From Stenotrophomonas maltophilia (GTDB lineage Bacteria; Pseudomonadota; Gammaproteobacteria; Xanthomonadales; Xanthomonadaceae), in contig NZ_LT906480.1 in assembly GCF_900186865.1 (NCBI RefSeq), forward strand, positions 2,746,001 to 2,810,000: a DNA stretch of 64,000 nt, read 5' to 3'. Of the stretch, positions 28,183 to 38,000 are shown one piece after another. A model generated the notes under the pieces. The model was not told the DNA's origin. It saw nothing but the letters and a program-made list of their open reading frames with translations, and searched no databases. The translations under genes and the position numbers were made by a program. Every line of letters begins with the position of its first letter. Position 1 is the stretch's first letter.

Positions 28183-29121
28183 ATGAAGATGAAGACCCTG
28201 GCCGCGCTTGCGCTGGCCACCCTGCCGCTGTCCTTCCAGGCCACCGCCGAGGAGTGGTATCCCTCTGCCTACGGCGCCCACGACGAGATCGGCGCGGCCA
28301 ACCTGCTCACCGCTGACGTGGTCAAGCACGCGGTCTCGCTGGTCAGGACCGGCAAGACCTATCCGCTGGCGGTGCCGGTGGACAAGAACCTGCCCGCGTT
28401 CCGCCACCGCAGCTTCCGCCTGTACAACGTGCAGGTCGGCCAGCAGGCCGGCAAGTCGCTGGGCCCCAACAAGTTCACCTTCAACGATGAACTGGTGAAC
28501 GCCTGGACCGGCGTTGGCACCCAGCTCAACGGCATCGGCCATATCGGCATCGACAACGTCTACTACAACGGCAACAAGGCCGCCGACTTCGTCACCGTGG
28601 ACGGTGTGCGCAAGCTCGGCGTCGAGAAGGTACCGCCGATGGTCACCCGCGGCGTCGTGCTGGACATGACCGCGTACTACGGCAAGGCGATCGTGCCCGG
28701 CGGCACCGAGTTCACCGTGGCAGACATCCAGGCCGTGCTGAAGAAGCAGGGCCTGAGCCTGCGCAAGGGCGACGTGGTGCTGTTCAACACCGGTTGGCTG
28801 GAACTGATCGGCAAGGACAACACGCAGTTCCTCGAAGTGGAGCCGGGTATCGGCATGGAGGCCGCGAAGTGGCTGGCCGACCAGGGCATCGTCGCCTTCG
28901 GTGGCGACACCTGGGCCTCGGAGGTCTACCCGAACCCGAACGGTACCGAGGAGTTCCCGATCAACCAGTACATGCTGGCCAAGCGCGGCATCTACAACCT
29001 GGAGCTGATCGACAGCCGTGCGCTGGTGCGCGACAAGGCCTGGGAATTCCTGTTCGTGCTCGGCCAGCCGCTTTACGTCGGCTCGACCCAGGTCAACATC
29101 AACCCGGTGGCGATCCGATGA
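28183..29121 (+). CDS. Secreted cyclase-family (KynB-like) metal hydrolase
   Basis: 312 residues with a signal peptide (MKTLAALALATLPLSFQATA). The cyclase/kynurenine-formamidase fold is recognised by EIGAANLLTADVV, the metal-site segment WTGVGTQLNGIGHIGID, TRGVVLDMTAYYG, and LRKGDVVLFNTGWLELIG. The usual HxGTHxDxPxH motif is replaced by the GTQLNGIGHIG version seen in the periplasmic branch. Likely a metal-dependent amide or ester hydrolase. Its stop overlaps the next start (ATGA). Confidence 0.85.
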   Translation: MKMKTLAALALATLPLSFQATAEEWYPSAYGAHDEIGAANLLTADVVKHAVSLVRTGKTYPLAVPVDKNLPAFRHRSFRLYNVQVGQQAGKSLGPNKFTFNDELVNAWTGVGTQLNGIGHIGIDNVYYNGNKAADFVTVDGVRKLGVEKVPPMVTRGVVLDMTAYYGKAIVPGGTEFTVADIQAVLKKQGLSLRKGDVVLFNTGWLELIGKDNTQFLEVEPGIGMEAAKWLADQGIVAFGGDTWASEVYPNPNGTEEFPINQYMLAKRGIYNLELIDSRALVRDKAWEFLFVLGQPLYVGSTQVNINPVAIR

Positions 29122-29441
29122 ACACGGCCCCCGCCTTGCCGTTGTTCGCCGGCCGCCGCTTCCGCGTCAGCTATGACGGCCTGGCCGCCGACAATGTCTA
29201 CAGCGCCGATGGCCGCCACGTGCAGTACGCCATCGTTTCCGGCGCCTATGCCGGTGCGCAGGGCGAAGCCGCCTGCGAGTGGCAGCAGATCGGCGAAGGG
29301 GTCTATGCCATTTCGTGGCAGGAAGCCGATGGCGCAACGGTCGTGCATGTCGACGACTTCGTCGGCGGGCGTTCGCTGGCCTGGTTCACCGCCACCGATG
29401 GCAGTTTCCATCGCATGCAGGGGCCGTTGGCAGCACTGTGA
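29118..29441 (+). CDS. MoaF-related domain protein
   Basis: 107 residues, starting in the ATGA overlap with the cyclase gene. A compact beta-barrel-like sequence with GRRFRVSYDGLAADNVYSADGR and YAISWQEADGATVVHVDDF, the hallmark of the MoaF-related domain. It probably binds a small ligand; no enzymatic activity can be assigned. Strict coupling to the cyclase gene suggests they act on the same compound. Confidence 0.7.
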   Translation: MNTAPALPLFAGRRFRVSYDGLAADNVYSADGRHVQYAIVSGAYAGAQGEAACEWQQIGEGVYAISWQEADGATVVHVDDFVGGRSLAWFTATDGSFHRMQGPLAAL

Positions 29442-29460
29442 TGCCGGCCAGCGGCCGGCA
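29442..29460. repeat. Single SMAG palindrome
   Basis: TGCCGGCC-AGC-GGCCGGCA directly after the stop of the MoaF-related gene. It may end the dkgB operon transcript. Confidence 0.65.
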
Positions 29461-29477
29461 CCACCTGTGCGTGGACG

Positions 29478-29501
29478 GAACATTACAGATCGGTAATGTT
29501 C
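29478..29501. promoter_or_regulatory. CopR/CusR-type operator candidate upstream of copC
   Basis: Perfect inverted repeat GAACATTAC (29478-29486), AGATCG, GTAATGTTC (29493-29501), 66 bp before the copC start. The ACATTAC/GTAATGT core resembles copper-responsive CopR boxes, and a heavy-metal response regulator is encoded downstream. Confidence 0.65.
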
Positions 29502-29567
29502 GGGTCAGGGCGGCGAAAGGCGCCGCCCTCCACCCTAAGGGCCACGTCTTCCACAGGTGTCCCGCGC

Positions 29568-29945
29568 ATGACCCGTTCCCTTCGCCGCTCCGCCTCCCTG
29601 GCGCTTCTCCTGTCCGGCCTCGCGGTTGCGCCGCTGGCCCTGGCCCATCCCAGCCTGGTGCGTTCGACGCCGGCCGCCGACGCCACCATTGCCCCGGCGA
29701 CCGAGATCACGCTGCAGTTCAGTGAGAAGGTGATGCCGCGTGCCACCCGCATCGAACTGAGCATGGACCATGGCCGCATGAAGATGGCCATGCCCACCAC
29801 CGCACAGGACATTTCCGAAGATGGCCACACGCTGCGCGCGCGTTTCGCCAAGCCGCTGCCCGCAGGCAGCTACGCACTGCAATGGCGCGCGGTCGGCCAG
29901 GACAGTCATCCGATGACCGGCAACTACCGCTTCACCGTGAAGTAA
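29568..29945 (+). CDS. copC: Copper resistance protein CopC
   Basis: 125 residues. The signal peptide is cleaved at ALA/HPS, leaving an N-terminal His, as needed for the CopC Cu(II) site. The rest is the CopC cupredoxin-like fold (ATEITLQFSEKVMP, LPAGSYALQWRAVGQDSHPMTGNYRFTVK); DSHP supplies another Cu(II) ligand and the MDHGRMKMAMP Met-rich loop could bind Cu(I). Ten bp upstream of copD. Confidence 0.93.
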   Translation: MTRSLRRSASLALLLSGLAVAPLALAHPSLVRSTPAADATIAPATEITLQFSEKVMPRATRIELSMDHGRMKMAMPTTAQDISEDGHTLRARFAKPLPAGSYALQWRAVGQDSHPMTGNYRFTVK

Positions 29946-29955
29946 GGCCGCCGCC

Positions 29956-30837
29956 ATGGCCGAGCTCTCACCGTATGCGCTGCGGCTGGCGCTGTACCTG
30001 GTGCTGATGCTGCTGTTCGGGCGGATGCTGTTCGTCCGTCCGGTGCCACGCGGCGTCCCGCTGGCGCTCGCCCTGATCGCGTTGGCCGTGGTGGTCACCG
30101 ATGCCATCACCCGCTTGTCCGGTGTGCTCGGCATCGCGCCGGTCGACATCGACCCTGCAACGGCGCACTGGTTCCTCACCAGCACGCCGGTAGGTGAAGC
30201 CGGCCTGCTGCGCACCGTGGCGGTGCTGGCGATGCTGCCCCTGCTGGCATCCGCCACGCCGCTGGGTGGACCGCGGCGCGTGGCGCTGCTCGCGTTGTCC
30301 GGAATGGCCCTCGCCAGCCTGTCCTGGAACGGCCACGCCGCTGCGGGCGATGGGTTCGGTGGCACGCTGCGGCTGCTGGCCGGCAACGTGCACCTGCTGG
30401 CCGTCGGCGCCTGGGTCGGCGCGATCGCCGCCATTCTGCAACTGGCGCTGCGTCCACAAGGCCTACACCTGCGCGAACGCACCCATGCACTGTGGCAGGC
30501 CGCCCACAGCTTCGCCCTGCCCGGCACGGTCATCGTCGCCGCCCTGGCGATGACCGGCACCTATACCTATGTCGACCTTGGCGGTTCCGTGCAGACCCTC
30601 ATCGGCACTGCGCACGGACGCTGGCTGCTGCTCAAACTCGCCCTGGCCGGTGGCATGCTGGGCCTGGCCGCGCTGCATCGCTGGCGGCTGGTGCCGGCGC
30701 TGGCGGTCTCCATCCGTGGCGGCTGGCAACCCAGGCCGCTGCGCTCGCTCCGCCAAAGCCTGGCCTGCGAATCGCTGCTGGCGCTGCTGGTGCTGGCCTG
30801 CGTCGCGGTGCTTGGCACGCTGGACCCACTGGCATGA
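29956..30837 (+). CDS. copD: Copper resistance membrane protein CopD
   Basis: 293 residues with about eight membrane helices. Family landmarks are SWNGHAAAG, LLAGNVHLLAVGAWVGAIAA, LPGTVIVAALAMTGTYTY and WLLLKLALAGGMLGLAALHRWR. CopD works with CopC in moving copper to the cytoplasm or across the inner membrane. It is followed after 45 bp by the response regulator gene, so copCD-RS are probably one unit. Confidence 0.92.
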   Translation: MAELSPYALRLALYLVLMLLFGRMLFVRPVPRGVPLALALIALAVVVTDAITRLSGVLGIAPVDIDPATAHWFLTSTPVGEAGLLRTVAVLAMLPLLASATPLGGPRRVALLALSGMALASLSWNGHAAAGDGFGGTLRLLAGNVHLLAVGAWVGAIAAILQLALRPQGLHLRERTHALWQAAHSFALPGTVIVAALAMTGTYTYVDLGGSVQTLIGTAHGRWLLLKLALAGGMLGLAALHRWRLVPALAVSIRGGWQPRPLRSLRQSLACESLLALLVLACVAVLGTLDPLA

Positions 30838-30882
30838 TCAATCCGTTCCGGTACGGGCCCAAGCTGCGATGATGGGCGCATC

Positions 30883-31581
30883 ATGAAACTGCTGATCGTC
30901 GAAGACGAACCCAAGACCGGCAACTACCTGCGCCAGGGGCTGATCGAGGCCGGCTACGTGGTCGATCTCGCCTGCAACGGCGTCGACGGGCTGCACCTGG
31001 CCGGCAGCGGCGAGTACCAGCTGGTCATCCTCGACGTGATGCTGCCCGGCCTGGATGGCTGGAACGTGCTGTCGCGGCTGCGCGAGGCCGGCTGGCAGGT
31101 GCCGGTACTGTTCTTGACCGCGCGCAGCAGCATCGCCGACCGCGTGCAGGGCCTTGAGCTGGGCGCCGACGACTACCTGGCCAAGCCATTCGCCTTCGCC
31201 GAGCTGCTGGCGCGGGTACGCACCCTGCTGCGTCGCGGCCAGGCGCAGCCGCAGGCCGAGCGCATCGTCATCGCCGACCTGGTGGTGGACACCCTGCGCC
31301 GCCGGGTTGAACGCGGCGGCCAGCGCATCACCCTCAGCCAGAAGGAATACACCCTGCTGGAGCTGCTGGCGCGCCGACGTGGCGAAGTGCTGCCGCGCTC
31401 GTTGATCGCTTCGCAGGTGTGGGACATGAATTTCGACAGCGACACCAACGTGATCGACGTGGCGATCCGCCGCCTGCGCGCGAAGATCGACGATGACTTC
31501 GATGCCAAGCTGATCGTCACCGTGCGCGGCATGGGCTATGTGCTGGAGGCGCCGGACGACGGTGCAGTGCACAGCGGATGA
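30883..31581 (+). CDS. Heavy-metal response regulator (CopR/CusR type)
   Basis: 232 residues, OmpR/PhoB class. Receiver with Glu/Asp pocket (VEDEP), phospho-acceptor Asp51 in [10 protein letters not shown] and Lys in LAKPFAF. The C-terminal winged helix has [25 protein letters not shown] and [15 protein letters not shown], as in CusR/CopR/IrlR. Its start follows copD; its stop overlaps the kinase start. Likely target: the inverted repeat at 29478. Confidence 0.9.
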   Translation: MKLLIVEDEPKTGNYLRQGLIEAGYVVDLACNGVDGLHLAGSGEYQLVILDVMLPGLDGWNVLSRLREAGWQVPVLFLTARSSIADRVQGLELGADDYLAKPFAFAELLARVRTLLRRGQAQPQAERIVIADLVVDTLRRRVERGGQRITLSQKEYTLLELLARRRGEVLPRSLIASQVWDMNFDSDTNVIDVAIRRLRAKIDDDFDAKLIVTVRGMGYVLEAPDDGAVHSG

Positions 31582-32945
31582 GCCTGCGCCGTTCCATCGC
31601 GGTGCGGCTGACGCTGCTGTTCGCCATCGTGGCCACGCTGGTGCTGGCCGCGTTGGGCGTGGCGATCTATGTCAGTGCCCGCCACGACCTGGTCGCCCAG
31701 GACTTCGTCGAACTGGAAAACAAGGTCGCGTTGATCCGTGACCTCGCCGATAACGGACCTGCGTCCGCACGCGGGAAGCGCTTGGCAGAGGCGCTGGGCC
31801 ATCATCCGGATATCGCCTTCCACGTTGTTGATGGGCGTGGCGCGGTGCTGTTCTCGACCGCACCGGCACTGCTGCGCGAGCATGCACGCGGCCAGCCGAT
31901 CGACGCCGCGCCACGGCGGCACGACTGGATCCTCGCCGATGGCCGCTGCATGCATGCCCTGCACCTGCGCCAGACCCTGGCCGACGGCAGCCCGCTGGTC
32001 ACCCTGCTGGCCATCGATGACGACCGCCATGCCGATTTCCTGCAGCGCTTCCGCCACCTGCTGGCGATCGCGATCATCGGCGCCGCCGTGGCCAGCAGCC
32101 TGCTCGGCGGTTATGTGGTGCGGCGTACGCTGCGGCCGCTGCGCACGCTGGCCGATGAGGCCAGGCAGATCACCGCCGGTCGCCTGCAGCGCCGCCTGAG
32201 CGCGCGCAGTGCACCGGCCGAACTGGAGCAGTTGGCGCAGACCCTCAACGGCATGCTGGCACGCCTGCAGCAGGACTTCGCGCGGCTGACCGAGTTCTCC
32301 GGTGATCTCGCCCACGAGTTGCGCACCCCGATCACCAACATGCTGACCCAGGTGCAGGTGGTGCTGGCGCACCCGCGCAGCAACGAGGCCTACCGCGAGA
32401 CGCTTGCGTCGTGTGCCGAGGAACTGCAGCAGCTGGCGCAGACCGTGGGCGACCTGCTGTACCTGGCGCAGGCCGAGGCGCCGGGCGCGCTGCCCTCACG
32501 CGAGCTGGTGGCGCTGGATGGGGTGGTGGATTCGCTGCTCGAGTTCTACGACCTGCTGGCCGAGGACCGGCAGTTGACCCTGCGCCGCGACGGTGTGGCG
32601 AGCGTGGAAGGCAACCGCCTGATGCTGCACCGCGCGATCGCCAACCTGCTGTCCAACGCGTTGAAGCACGCAGCCGTGGGCAGCGAAGTACGGGTGCGGC
32701 TGATCGAGGCCGATGGCGTGTGCAGGGTCAGCGTGCACAACCTTGGCACGCCGATTGCCGCCGAAGCGCTGCCGCGCCTGTTCGATCGCTTCTACCGCGG
32801 CGAGCGCGGCCGCCACGAAGGTGCCGGACTGGGGCTGGCGATTACCCGCGCGATTGCACAGGCCCATGGCGGTAGTGTGAGTGTTGTGTCGGATGACACC
32901 GGCACCGTGTTCGAGCTGGTGCTGCCGGGCGCCGCCGCCCGGTAG
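31578..32945 (+). CDS. Heavy-metal sensor histidine kinase (CopS/CusS type)
   Basis: 455 residues. Two membrane helices (about 12-30 and 155-175) flank a periplasmic sensor with several His residues ([16 protein letters not shown]); a HAMP domain follows, then the H-box [15 protein letters not shown] near residue 245, N-box [10 protein letters not shown] and G-box [16 protein letters not shown]. It should phosphorylate the response regulator that overlaps its start. The stop TAG (32943-32945) lies inside a SMAG GTAG head. Confidence 0.9.
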   Translation: MSLRRSIAVRLTLLFAIVATLVLAALGVAIYVSARHDLVAQDFVELENKVALIRDLADNGPASARGKRLAEALGHHPDIAFHVVDGRGAVLFSTAPALLREHARGQPIDAAPRRHDWILADGRCMHALHLRQTLADGSPLVTLLAIDDDRHADFLQRFRHLLAIAIIGAAVASSLLGGYVVRRTLRPLRTLADEARQITAGRLQRRLSARSAPAELEQLAQTLNGMLARLQQDFARLTEFSGDLAHELRTPITNMLTQVQVVLAHPRSNEAYRETLASCAEELQQLAQTVGDLLYLAQAEAPGALPSRELVALDGVVDSLLEFYDLLAEDRQLTLRRDGVASVEGNRLMLHRAIANLLSNALKHAAVGSEVRVRLIEADGVCRVSVHNLGTPIAAEALPRLFDRFYRGERGRHEGAGLGLAITRAIAQAHGGSVSVVSDDTGTVFELVLPGAAAR

Positions 32946-33130
32946 TGCCGACCGCTGGCCGGTACCCCGGTACATCAAGCGCATTGCAGTTGCCGGCCAG
33001 CGGCCGGCACTACCCTGCACAGCCAGCCCATGGCAGCGTCTCAGGAACGTTGCTTCGGTGCTGCCGGCCAGCGGCCGGCACTACCCAGCACGCGCGCCCT
33101 TGGACGGTAGTGCCGGCCGCTGGCCGGCAA
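32942..33130. repeat. SMAG repeat cluster between copS-like and LysR genes
   Basis: Four palindromes: GTAGTGCCGACCGCTGGCCGG at 32942, a reverse TGCCGGCCAGCGGCCGGCA ending CTACC at 33014, another reverse copy at 33062-33085, and a forward copy GGTAGTGCCGGCCGCTGG from 33106. The last copy lies inside the 3' end of the LysR gene. Confidence 0.85.
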
Positions 33131-34022
33131 CCCCGGTCTGCTCGAACACCCCGGCCACCCAGTCGATGAACACCCGCAAGCGTGGCGACGGCGTGCGGTT
33201 GCGCGGGTAGACCAGGCTCAACGGGCTTGCCGTCGGCGGCGTCTCAGGCAACAGCTCGACCAGCTGCCCGCGCGCGATATACGGGTCCATCCGGTAGCGC
33301 GGTGCCTGGATGATGCCCAGGCCCGCCAACGCGGCCCCAAGGAATGCATCCGCGCCGGAAACACGCACCCGCGCCTGCAGCGGCACGTAGCGCACCTGTC
33401 CCGCCTGCTGGAACTCCAGGGGGATCAGCTGGCCGGTGGCGCTGGAGCGGTAGCCGATCATCTGATGGCCTTGCTCCAGCGATTCAATGGTATCGGGCAG
33501 GCCGTGCGCCTGCACATAACCCGGCGCGGCCACCGTGACCTCGCGCAGCATCGTCAACCGGCGCGCCGCCAGATCGCTGTCGGCCAGCGTCCCCACCCGC
33601 AGCGCCGCATCCACGCCTTCGCGCAGCAGGTCGACATAGCGGTCGCCTTCACTGACGTCCAGCTCGATCTCCGGGTAGCGCTGCAGGAATTCCGGCAGGT
33701 GCGGGAACAGCAGGTGTCGGCCCAGCGTGCCATGTACTTCAATGCGCAGCGGCCCGCGTGGCGGGGCATCACGGAACGCAGCCTCGGCATCGTCCATGTC
33801 GGCGATCAGGCGCAGGCAACGGCCATAGAAGGCCTCGCCTTCCAGCGTCGGCACCACCAGCCGGGTGGTCCGGTGCAGCAGGCGCACGCCCAGCCGCTGT
33901 TCCAGCGCCTTGATCGCGTCGGTCACCGTGGCCCGTGGCAGGCCCAGGTCCTCGGAGGCCCGGGTGAAGCTGCGGCGCTCGACGATACGGACGAAGGCGC
34001 GCATGGCCGTGAAACGATCCAT
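33081..34022 (-). CDS. LysR-family regulator divergent from an SDR
   Basis: 313 residues. HTH at residues 3-60 (FTAMRAFVRIVERRSFTRAS, LGLPRATVTDAIKALEQRLG) and a periplasmic-binding-type effector domain (PLRIEVHGTLGRHLLFPHLP). The reading frame runs into a SMAG repeat, so the C-terminal tail (VAGQRPALPSKGARAG) is repeat-encoded, unlike family members. It is divergent from the SDR at 34129, its likely target. Inducer unknown. Confidence 0.85.
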   Translation of the reverse strand: MDRFTAMRAFVRIVERRSFTRASEDLGLPRATVTDAIKALEQRLGVRLLHRTTRLVVPTLEGEAFYGRCLRLIADMDDAEAAFRDAPPRGPLRIEVHGTLGRHLLFPHLPEFLQRYPEIELDVSEGDRYVDLLREGVDAALRVGTLADSDLAARRLTMLREVTVAAPGYVQAHGLPDTIESLEQGHQMIGYRSSATGQLIPLEFQQAGQVRYVPLQARVRVSGADAFLGAALAGLGIIQAPRYRMDPYIARGQLVELLPETPPTASPLSLVYPRNRTPSPRLRVFIDWVAGVFEQTGVAGQRPALPSKGARAG

Positions 34023-34128
34023 TGTTCGGCTGTCCGGATGATGTTGACGGATTATGCAGGACTATCCGAAAGGACAATCTCGCGAAGATAGCCCTGCGCC
34101 ACTCCGGCGCTCCCCAGTGGAAGCCACC

Positions 34129-34872
34129 ATGACCCCCTCCCCCGCCCGCTCTGTCGCCCTGGTCACCGGCGGCTCCCGTGGCATCGGCGCCGCCATCTCC
34201 CGCCGCCTGGCCGCTGAAGGCCACGCGGTCGCGATCAACTATGCGGGCCGCCGCGACGACGCCGATGCATTGGCGGCCGAACTCAGCGCGGCCGGCGCGC
34301 AGGCCATCGCGCTGCAGGCCGATGTCGCCGATCCTCAGGCGGTGCGGCAGCTGTTCGATGCCATCGAGGCGCGCTTCGGCGGTATCGACGTAGTGGTGAA
34401 CAGTGCCGGCGTGCTGCAGTTGGCGCCGCTGGCCGATACCGACGACGCCCTGTTCGAGCGGGTGATCGGGATCAACCTGAAAGGCGCCTTCAACGTGCTG
34501 CGCGAGAGCGCGCGACGGGTGCGCGACGGTGGCCGCCTGATCACCCTGTCCACCAGCGTGGTTGGCATCAAGCTGGAGAACTACAGCGTGTATGCCGCCA
34601 GCAAGGCGGCGGTGGAGACGATGGGCGCGATCCTCAGCAAGGAGCTGCGCGGGCGCAACATCACCGTAAACGCGGTGGCTCCCGGTCCGACCGCTACCGA
34701 CCTGTTCCTGGACGGCAAGTCACCGGAACTGATCGAGCGGCTGGCGAAGATGAACCCTCTGGAACGGCTGGGTACGCCGGAAGACATCGCCGGCGCGGTG
34801 GGGTTCCTGGCCGGTGCCGATGGCGGATGGATCAACGGCCAGGTGCTGCGCGCCAACGGCGGAATGGTGTAG
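34129..34872 (+). CDS. Short-chain dehydrogenase/reductase (SDR)
   Basis: 247 residues, classical SDR. Cofactor motif TGGSRGIG (13-20), the NSAGV stretch, STSV serine and the active site YAASK are all present, and the C-terminal WINGQVLRANGGMV is typical of 3-oxoacyl-ACP-reductase-like SDRs. NAD(P)H-dependent reduction of an unknown carbonyl. The stop TAG follows GTG to make a GTAG at the edge of a SMAG region. Confidence 0.88.
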   Translation: MTPSPARSVALVTGGSRGIGAAISRRLAAEGHAVAINYAGRRDDADALAAELSAAGAQAIALQADVADPQAVRQLFDAIEARFGGIDVVVNSAGVLQLAPLADTDDALFERVIGINLKGAFNVLRESARRVRDGGRLITLSTSVVGIKLENYSVYAASKAAVETMGAILSKELRGRNITVNAVAPGPTATDLFLDGKSPELIERLAKMNPLERLGTPEDIAGAVGFLAGADGGWINGQVLRANGGMV

Positions 34873-35000
34873 ATCGCGCGAACGGCATCCACGCATGGCG
34901 TGGATCTACTGATCGCATCTACGCGGAGCGCGGGAACTCGGTAGCTCCGGGGCATGCCCGGCGGCGGGGTCGCATCCACGCATGGCGTGGATCTACCGTG
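34869..35000. repeat. SMAG repeats between SDR and efflux operon
   Basis: GTAG at 34869, then the reverse palindrome ATCCACGC-ATG-GCGTGGAT with CTAC (34887-34909), and a second copy at 34975-34997 just before the end of the RND gene. They separate convergent genes. Confidence 0.8.
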
Positions 35001-35004
35001 CGGA

Positions 35005-38000
35005 TCATCCGGTGCGTGCCTCGCGGCGGCGATGCACCCAGTAGTACAGCGTGGGCAGTACCAGCAGGGTCAGCAGCATCGCCGACAGCAGGCCGCCGAT
35101 CACCACCACCGCCAACGGCTTCTGGGTCTCGGCGCCAATGGCATGCGAGGTCGCCATCGGCAGCAGGCCGAACATCGCCAGCAGTGCGGTCATCAGCACC
35201 GTGCGCAGGCGCTGCAGCGAGCCCTGCACCACCGACTGCAGCAGGTCCATGCCCTGCTCGCGCAGCTGGGCGAAGCGGCTGAGCATCACCACCCCGTTCA
35301 AGACCGCCTGCCCGAACAACGCGATGAAGCCGATCGCCGCCGACACCGACAGTGGAATCCCAGTCAACCACAGGGCGAGAATGCCGCCGATCATCGCCAG
35401 TGGCACGTTGGCCAGGATCAGCGCGGCGCTGCTGATGTCCTTGAAGGCATCGAACAGCAACACGAAGATGATCAGCACCGACAGCGGGATCACCCAGCCC
35501 AGCCGTTTCATCGCACGTTGCTGGTTCTCGAACTCCCCGGACCATTCCAGCCGGTAGCCTTCCGGCAACTGCACGCTGGCGTCCACGCGCTTGCGCATGT
35601 CGGCCACCACGCTGCCCATGTCACGCCCGGCGATGAAGATGCTCACCGCCTTGACCCGCTGTGCGTTCTCGCGCGAGATGTTGATCGCACCGCTGGCCAT
35701 GCGGAAGTCGGCCACGTCGGACAGTGTCACCGTGTGCCCATCGCCGATGCCGACCGGCACCGTGCGCAGCCGTTGCAGGTCGCGGTCGGCGTCGTCCAGG
35801 CGCAACGTGATCGGGAACCTGCGGTCACCTTCCCACAGTTCGCCGACCTGGCGCCCGCCCAGTGCGGTCTCGATCACCTCGTCGATATCGCGCACGTTCA
35901 AGCCATAGCGCGCAGCACGGTCGCGGTCGATTTCGATCTGCAGCTGCGGCAGTGAGCCGTCACGGTCGATGAAGGCACTCTCTACGCCCTCTACGCCACG
36001 TACCTGTCCCAGGATCGCCTGCGCCTGCTGGTTCAGCACGTCCAGATCCGAGCCACTGACCTTGATCACCACCTGGCCCTTGATCTGCGAGATGCTCTCC
36101 AGGATGTTGTCGCGCACCGGCTGCGAGATCGAGAACTCCGGCCCTGGAATACGCTGCTCCAGCGTGCGCTGCAGATCACTGACCAGCTGCCGCTTGTCCA
36201 CGCCCTTCGGCCATTCCTTCTCGGGCTTCAACGCCACCAGCGCCTCGATCTGGTTGGCGCCCTTGGCATCGGAGCCGTCTTCCGGGCGCCCCAGCTTGGC
36301 CACCACCGTCGATACCTGCGGGAAGGTGCCGACCAGCTCACGGATGCGCCGCGACTGCTGCTGCGCCTCGGCCAGGCTGGTGCTGGGGTCAAGCGTGGCG
36401 GTCAGCCAGATCGAGCCCTCGTCCAGCTCCGGCAGGAACTCCGAACCCAGCCGGGTGCCCAGCGCGAGCGTGCCGGCCAGCAGCGCGACCGCGGTCAGTA
36501 CCACCGCACGCGGGCGGGCCAGAGCGCGCTCCAGGATCGGCCGGTACCAGCCGGTCAGGCGGTCCATCAGCGGATTGCCGTCGCGCATGCGGTCGCGCCG
36601 CAGCCACCAGTAGCAGAACAACGGCACCACGGTCAGCGCCAGGATCAACGCACCGATCAGGGCCGAGGTCACCGAGTACGCCATCGGCGCGAACATGCGG
36701 CCTTCCTGGCGCTGCAGGGTGAAGATCGGGATGTGTGCGGCGATGATGATCAACATCGAGAAAAACGTCGGCCGCCCCACTTCCGATGCGGCTGAAAGAA
36801 TGGTCGAGAACCGTGTCTTCCGGTCGGCCGCAGGGGGCAGCTTCGACAATCGCGAGACGATGTGCTCGGTCACGATCACCGCGCCGTCGATGATGATGCC
36901 GAAGTCCATCGCACCCAACGACAGCAGGTTGGCCGGCACGCCCCACAGGTGCAGGCCGAGGAAGGTCGACAGCAGCGCAAGCGGCATCATCGCCGCCACG
37001 ATCAGTGCGGCGCGGGCGTTGTACAGGAACAGCCACAGCACCAGGAACACCAGCACCGCGCCTTCCAGCAGGTTGCTGAAGACGGTTTTCAGCGTGGTCG
37101 AGACCAGCCACGAGCGGTCGTAGAACGGCTCGATGCTGACCCCGTGCGGCAGCTGGTTGGCTTCGATCTCGGCGATGCGCGCATGCAGGGCGCCGAGCAC
37201 GTCGGACGGATTCTCGCCCTTGCGCATCAGCACCATGCCGAACACCGCATCGTCATTGTCGTCCTGGCCGACCAGGCCCTGCCGTGGCAGGCCGGTATCG
37301 GCGATGCTGGCTAGGTCGCGCACCAGGATCGGCGTGCCACCACGCTGCTCCACGACCACATTGCCGATGTCGGCCGGCGAACGCATCAGGCCTACGCCGC
37401 GGATCAGGAACTGCTGCTGGCCGCGCTCCACGTAGCCGCCGCCGGCATTCGAGCTGCCCTTCTCCAGGGCCTCGGCGAACTCACGCAGGCTGATGCCGCG
37501 GTCACGCAGCTTGTCCAGGTCCGGCTTGACCTGGAACGTGCGCGCGAAGCCGCCGAAGCTGATCACATCGGCCACGCCCGGCACGGTGCGCAGGCTGCGC
37601 TCCATCGTCCATTCCTGCACGGTGCGCAGCTGGGTCGGCGTCATGTGCGGGCCCTTGAGCACGTAGCGGTAGATCTCGCCTACCGCTGAGCTCATCGCCT
37701 CCAGTTCCGGGGTCACCCCTTCCGGCAGCTCCACGCCCTGCAGGCGCTCCAGCACCTGCTGGCGCGCGAAGTAGTCATCGGCCTTGTCGTCGAAGGTCAG
37801 GATGATCATCGACAGGCCGAACTGCGTATGCGAGAACACCCGCACCGAATGCGGAATGCCGGACAGCGCCACTTCCAGCGGCATCGTCACTTCGCGCTCC
37901 ACCTCTTCGGCCGCGCGCCCGGTGTGCAGCGATACCACTGTCACCTGTGTATCGGACACATCCGGAAAGGCCTCGACTGGCAGCACGCGGAACGCGGCAA

